DNA from: Candidatus Pristimantibacillus lignocellulolyticus | Lineage (GTDB): Bacteria > Bacillota > Bacilli > Paenibacillales > Paenibacillaceae | Direction of reading: 5' to 3' | Length of the DNA: 64,000 bases | NCBI GenBank assembly: GCA_023639215.1 | Contig: CP097899.1 | Coordinates: forward strand, 4,274,001-4,338,000 | Part shown: positions 61,001-64,000 of the stretch, in pieces | Layout of the letters: every line of letters begins with the position of its first letter | Position numbering within the stretch: position 1 is the first letter of the stretch | Translations under genes and position numbers: made by a program | Notes under the pieces: generated by a model | Told to the model about the DNA's origin: nothing | Seen by the model: the letters and a program-made list of their open reading frames with translations, nothing else | The model's database searches: none

Positions 61001-61732
61001 ACTATAGTCTACCTGAACAAAATCATTTTTGTTATTATCATTATCCTTACCTAATTTACGGATAATGGCTTTCTTTTTTGAAGTTCCTTCAAGATCTCCA
61101 GATGGATAAGCTGTTTCATATCCATCAATGTCACTACCACTATCATTACTACCTGTTCCTACTAAATCAACATAACCTGCTTGTTTGGTATCAAATGGAT
61201 TAGTTTCAGTAAGCACTGTTGTATTATGAACTAATGCCACCTTTAATCCTTTATTATTAATGAAACGATCGATAGAGTGATCAGCTTTATCAGTAAGGTC
61301 TTTTACGAGCGTTTTGGCTTCAGCACCCGTTGCTTTCCCAACGATCAAGTAAGAAGAATGAGCTGGAATTATTCCTTCAAGTGGATACATTTCCCATGCG
61401 TTTGTTGCTCCAGTCGTAGCGTTCGTTCCTCGGTCCGAATATTGTAGTGACCAATCATTCAAATCTACCGCGTCATTCGTTGGATTGTAAAGTTCGATGA
61501 ATCCATGAGAGAATAAGCTATCAGTCGCTGTTTTTAGACCAGCACCATATATTTGCTGAATGACAATATGCGGAACTGTGACATCATATTGACCAGCTTG
61601 GTTGTATGGTGTCCCTAATGTTGCAAGTGCTTGAGCATATGTTGTCGTTACTGCTGGTACTAAAGTAGTTGATACGATTGAAGCAATAATTAACCCACTC
61701 GTAACTTTTTTGAATCCTTGAATGATTCCCAT
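58064..61732 (-). CDS. S-layer-homology surface protein with lamin-tail, choice-of-anchor-I and Big2 domains
   Basis: 1,222 residues. Order: signal peptide (GLIIASIVSTTLVPAVTTTY, about 1 to 34); lamin-tail domain around 50 to 165 (HGFIELYNPTNDAVDLNDWS); choice-of-anchor-I propeller region to about 800 (FKGIYMPDGIASHTINGINY, TANEGDATGWDN; LVAHEVGGTVAVYEL); a Big2-like immunoglobulin domain (IWASSNTNIATVDSKGAIVL); and three SLH repeats from about 1,037 to the end, with ITREQMAVFMYRF and LTREEGMLLLYRM. SLH domains bind pyruvylated wall polymer, so it is a wall-anchored surface protein. Catalysis is not shown. Confidence 0.88.
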   Translation of the reverse strand: MGIIQGFKKVTSGLIIASIVSTTLVPAVTTTYAQALATLGTPYNQAGQYDVTVPHIVIQQIYGAGLKTATDSLFSHGFIELYNPTNDAVDLNDWSLQYSDRGTNATTGATNAWEMYPLEGIIPAHSSYLIVGKATGAEAKTLVKDLTDKADHSIDRFINNKGLKVALVHNTTVLTETNPFDTKQAGYVDLVGTGSNDSGSDIDGYETAYPSGDLEGTSKKKAIIRKLGKDNDNNKNDFVQVDYSSISSSLLAEVAPRGTKDGAWTPAYPPVEEEKPEIPTDSNLGDPLLDSIKINKISEYKVGVTNEDGGVAEIVKYNKDNGKFYLVNGSTNPPSLEIVSLTADESLTREKSIDVQQLAEHDGFLYGDLTSVNVNTVVKEVVVSVAEQASDKAGKVLVLDYDGKLLREYKVGIQPDMITRTTDGKFIMTANEGEPRDAGIDPKGSISIIDTTTGNVKNLYFDNPSLIDDNVIIRGATDANGMITTLGSKADALHDLEPEYITISEDGSYAYVALQENNAIATISMETQSIISVKGLGYKDLSIASNALDVVKDDKILLENVPFKGIYMPDGIASHTINGINYIFTANEGDATGWDNRSNESKVSDLKATLVPESAAAQLLASTKTYDKLEAASGMPNDSIYLYGARSFSIWNGSTMTQVYDSGNEFERVVGQRLPQYFNVSNSNTTLDSRSTKKGPEPEDVKVGKVGSQVLAFIGFERVGGIAVYNVTDPSNAHFVNYTNTRDYTKGLDTDSAPEGLEFISAADSPTGKPILLVAHEVGGTVAVYELDVTTYSFKAENYSYQQGSTVSLVDQLEGVSDMATDVIWASSNTNIATVDSKGAIVLLKAGNVTISATSLDGYSEAKTTIEVKPNNNYVNPGSGETSAENNTPKVVNDSANHRSVATASFNALRSTTGTSIQIITNEGTIVIDKHVLADLQEQLKLTGKEKLEITIASGDAGLITVTSKVEGKEVTLPLELSLPYSLPTASSNVAGLVIYKQLADGTLVEIEASEYDTTKQQIKLSDIENGKYIIVYTALSFQDVQGSDAITAIQYMLARGWINGISEQSFDSKGELSRAQLVAILARIAGADEQQSSSTKFTDVNSNAYYANGLNWAVNQQIVTGLSATQFGPQQQITREQMAVFMYRFMTQQGIVTPATSNNSIKFEDNDQISTYSQEAIQYLAEQGIIQGYATSSGNVAFKPQQALTREEGMLLLYRMMQMGK

Positions 61733-61777
61733 AATTTCACTCCTAATTTTTTTATATACTTCTTGAAGTACTTCGTA

Positions 61778-61830
61778 GCTAACAAAAATAGCATCGGAAG
61801 CATAATCTTTATGTATGATGTGTCCTATTA
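61778..61830 (-). repeat. Dispersed upstream element (copy 1)
   Basis: TAACAAAAATAGCATCGGAA followed by GCATAATC and, further on, TGTGTCCTAT shares order and wording with the two copies at 63,550 and 63,612. It lies 5' of the SLH gene, 45 bases from its start. Confidence 0.5.
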
Positions 61831-61881
61831 TATCTATCGTTTGTTAACTAATAAGCTTAATAGTATTAAGAATATGTAAAA

Positions 61882-61928
61882 AAAGGTTGTCCCAAAAGTA
61901 GATAAAATCTACTTTTGGGACAACCTTT
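61882..61928 (-). terminator. Perfect 22-bp hairpin with A-run
   Basis: AAAGGTTGTCCCAAAAGTAG and its exact complement around a 3-base loop, preceded by seven A (T-run on the minus strand). It lies 670 bases beyond the esterase stop, beyond the 189-base repeats. The GGTTGTCCCAAAAG wording is common at insertion-sequence ends, so it may be a relic. Confidence 0.6.
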
Positions 61929-61951
61929 AGTTGTTGAAAATGACCACTTGC

Positions 61952-62595
61952 TTCAACCTCATATTCGATGCCGATTAAACTACGTTAGCATTCTCATCGT
62001 TATCAAAGTCCGCTTTTTGAACTTCCTCTTTCAATGAAGGTTCAAAAAGTGGGCTTTCAGAACCAAGAAGATGAGGTGCTACTTGAGGAAGGAGGAAACG
62101 CAAGTGTACGTTATTGGTACACGCGTACCGGACTTCCCAAGTTCACCTCATATTTGATGCCGACTAAACTACGTTAGCATTCTCATCGTTATCAAATTCC
62201 GCTTTTTGAACTTCCTCTTTCAATGAAGGTTCAAAAATTGGTCTTTCAGAACCAAGAAGATGAAGTGCTACTTGAGGAAGGAGGAAACGCAAGTGTACGT
62301 TGTTGGTACACGCGTACCGGACTTCCCAAGTTCACCTCATATTCGATGCCGACTAAACTACGTTAGCATTCTCATCGTTATCAAAGTCCGCTTTTTGAAC
62401 TACCTCTTTCAATGAAGGTTCAAAAAGTGGGCTTTCAGAACCAAGAAGATGAGGTGCTACTTGAGGAAGGAGGAAACGCAAGTGTACGTTATTGGTACAC
62501 GCGTACCGGACTTCCCAAGTTCACCTCATATTCGATGCCGATCAAACTACGTTAGCATTCTCATCGTTATCAAAGTCCGCTTTTTGAACTTCCTC
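61952..62595. repeat. 189-base tandem repeat, three full copies and a partial fourth
   Basis: The landmark ATATTCGATGCCGA recurs at 61,961, 62,150, 62,339 and 62,528, exactly 189 bases apart, with over 95 percent identity judged by eye. Each unit contains a long hairpin (AAAGTCCGCTTTTTGAAC with GTTCAAAAAGTGGGCTTT) and a second (ATGAGGTG...CACCTCAT) enclosing GGTAC-ACGC-GTACC. No gene is seen within the 860 bases between 61,733 and 62,597. The last unit breaks off at the esterase stop codon. Confidence 0.9.
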
Positions 62596-62597
62596 TA

Positions 62598-63503
62598 CTA
62601 GGAGTATTTACGTTTCAGCCATTCATCAGCTAGTTCAACCCAACTCGCCGCAGCACGATTAATTTGAGATTCATTGTTAGAAGTTGTTCGATCAGCTAAT
62701 GATAGACCATGACCACCTTGTTCAAATACATGAAGTTCATACGGAATACGATGTTTCACTAATCCCATCGCAAATTGCAATGAATTCGCAGATAGAACGA
62801 GATCATCTTCCGAAGTATGCCATAAAAAGGTTGGCGGAGTATGTGAACCGACAAACCTTGATGGACTGAAGCTTTCAAGTAATTCAAAAGACTGTTCTGA
62901 TGTACCAAGAACAGCTGAGTTCATAAGTCCAAGCATATCTTTATACTTCACAGCTTCCTCTTCATTCATTAATTCCATAGAAATGACACTATCAAGTAAT
63001 GCATAACCAAGAATTAACGCGTTCGGTTTAATGTATTCAGCGGATACTCCAATATGTTCACTTACGTATGGTTTGTCCCAATGTACGCCAATACTTCCTG
63101 CCAGATGTCCACCTGCGGAGAACCCAGCAACAGCTATTTGATCAACATGAACATTCCATTTCTCTGCATTATCACGAACCACCGCAATAGCCTTAGCCAC
63201 ATCATATAGTGGTTGAGGGAATTTCACGAGTGCATTCGGATTTTGTTGATTCTGAGGTTGAATTGGAGCTTGTCCATAATAAGTATTGTAATGTAACACA
63301 AATGTTATATATCCTAATGAAGCAAATCTTAACGCTACAGGCTCAGCTTCACGATCAGAAGTGTATAGATAGGCACCACCTGGGCAAATGATAATGGCGG
63401 GTCTTGGTTGACTAGCTTGATCACTGGCTACTTGATATGGAACATAAGACGTAAGTGTAACATGCTCTTGATCATCCCATAATTGGATAGTTTCAATATA
63501 CAT
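62598..63503 (-). CDS. Alpha/beta hydrolase, acetyl-esterase/BD-FAE-like
   Basis: About 301 residues. The oxyanion PAIIICPGGAYLY segment, the nucleophile elbow VAGFSAGGHLAGS, the acid in FLWHTSEDDLVLS and the catalytic His in EQGGHGLSLA complete the triad. Relatives deacetylate plant polysaccharides or short esters, which would fit the GH127/GH43 locus, but substrate is unknown. The start at 63503 follows AGGAGGGG. Its stop lies at the end of the 189-base repeat array. Confidence 0.88.
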   Translation of the reverse strand: MYIETIQLWDDQEHVTLTSYVPYQVASDQASQPRPAIIICPGGAYLYTSDREAEPVALRFASLGYITFVLHYNTYYGQAPIQPQNQQNPNALVKFPQPLYDVAKAIAVVRDNAEKWNVHVDQIAVAGFSAGGHLAGSIGVHWDKPYVSEHIGVSAEYIKPNALILGYALLDSVISMELMNEEEAVKYKDMLGLMNSAVLGTSEQSFELLESFSPSRFVGSHTPPTFLWHTSEDDLVLSANSLQFAMGLVKHRIPYELHVFEQGGHGLSLADRTTSNNESQINRAAASWVELADEWLKRKYS

Positions 63504-63548
63504 ACTTGCCCCTCCTATAACTTTTCGTGACATTCTGTAACACTTCTT

Positions 63549-63648
63549 AGTTAACAAAAAGTCGCTTCGGAAGCATTAGTTAAACTTTCTGTGTGTCCTT
63601 AATTGCTTTTAAGTAAACAAAAAGCCTCTTCGAAAGTATTAATAACAA
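63549..63648 (-). repeat. Dispersed upstream element (copies 2 and 3 in tandem)
   Basis: TTAACAAAAAGTCGCTTCGG then AAGCATTAGTTAA, and TAAACAAAAAGCCTCTTCGA then AAGTATTAATAA; both are spaced by TGTGTGTCCTTAAT. They lie between the esterase and the yebC-type gene, 5' of the esterase. Confidence 0.6.
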
Positions 63649-63649
63649 T

Positions 63650-64000
63650 CTATTCGTCACCAAAATTAACGTTATGATACACTTGTTGAACATCATCAAG
63701 ATCTTCTAGCGCATCAATTAATTTCTCAAATTGAACTTGAGCATCTTCTGCTAGTTCAACTTCATTAGCAGCTAACATCATAATCTCAGCTACGTTAAAT
63801 TCATTAATTCCTGCAGCTTTAAATGCATCTTGAACAGCTTGGAATTGATCTGGTTCTGCATATACTACTACATTATCCTCTTCAGCAATAATATCATTCA
63901 CATCAACATCAGCTTCAATCAGTAACTCCATTACTTCGTCTTCTGATTTCCCTGATACACCAATAACTGCCGTAGAATTGAACATATAGGCTACTGAACC
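63650..64000 (-). CDS. yebC: YebC/PmpR-type transcriptional regulator, C-terminal part (cut by window edge)
   Basis: The visible 116 residues start in mid-protein with GSVAYMFNSTAVIGVSG and continue with ELLIEADVDVNDIIAEEDNV, YAEPDQFQAVQDAF and a very acidic end (ALEDLDDVQQVYHNVNF), the C-terminal domain of YebC/TACO1 proteins, which assist translation of proline-rich stretches or act as regulators. The conventional ATG at 63985 is internal. The gene continues to the right. Confidence 0.85.
   Translation of the reverse strand, partial: GSVAYMFNSTAVIGVSGKSEDEVMELLIEADVDVNDIIAEEDNVVVYAEPDQFQAVQDAFKAAGINEFNVAEIMMLAANEVELAEDAQVQFEKLIDALEDLDDVQQVYHNVNFGDE

Noticed and set aside
1..64000. tRNA, rRNA or other structured RNA genes
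   Set aside because: No cloverleaf or rRNA-like sequence was recognised on either strand.

Overview
The window looks like chromosomal DNA of an AT-rich, spore-forming member of the Bacillota, most likely Paenibacillus or a close relative. The grounds are strong Shine-Dalgarno sites before most genes, a cluster of collagen-like spore-surface (BclA/BclB type) proteins, an S-layer-homology protein, a GH127/GH43 arabinoside locus, cydA-cydB-cydS, paired crcB genes, a start of pgsA at the left edge and a yebC-type gene at the right edge. This is judged by reading; no database search was possible.

Region 1 (about 100 to 32,000) is the most unusual part. It is a one-directional array of small minus-strand genes, many of them separated by a roughly 112-base imperfect inverted repeat. 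I see 20 essentially full-length copies and 12 remnants. In the direction of transcription each copy lies just 3' of a gene, begins with a TAAC-type end, finishes with a GTTAT-type end and folds into one long hairpin. This is the architecture of integron attC sites (R box, unpaired spacer, L box, variable terminal structure), and the ends resemble the Vibrio superintegron repeats. The cargo is typical of cassettes: Nudix hydrolases (5), GNAT acetyltransferases (6, one AAC(6')-like, one interrupted), SAM methyltransferases (4, one broken), HIT proteins (2), VOC proteins (2), a chloramphenicol-phosphotransferase-like kinase, DinB-like, NIPSNAP, HAD, cupin, M24, a phosphoglycerate-mutase-like phosphatase, DUF4279, small membrane proteins and, strikingly, a whole pyrE.

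Region 2 (about 31,985 to 32,922) closes the array. It holds a candidate attI followed by a broken tyrosine recombinase, related to but distinct from IntI, transcribed in the same direction as the cassettes. Repeats near the recombinase are well preserved and those towards pgsA are eroded, as expected if cassettes entered at the recombinase end and aged outward.

Region 3 (33,000 to 39,050) is ordinary chromosome: a secreted YHYH/copper-amine-oxidase-N-like protein, a GH127 beta-L-arabinofuranosidase divergent from an AraC regulator, a GH43 enzyme with a readable promoter and a cre-like site, and two overlapping crcB genes for a two-subunit fluoride channel.

Region 4 (39,100 to 50,900) is a spore-surface cluster. 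Five proteins share one helical domain, two of them extended by Gly-X-Y collagen-like tracts; the larger is 1,581 residues and contains eleven 45-base tandem repeats. A cytochrome bd operon (cydA, cydB, cydS) lies inside this cluster.

Region 5 (50,900 to 64,000) carries an AraC regulator divergent from an MFS exporter, a membrane metallophosphoesterase, a DCC-family protein overlapping a Xer-like recombinase, GrpB-like and thioredoxin-reductase-like proteins, a 1,222-residue surface protein with three SLH domains, a 189-base tandem repeat, an esterase and the end of a yebC-type gene.
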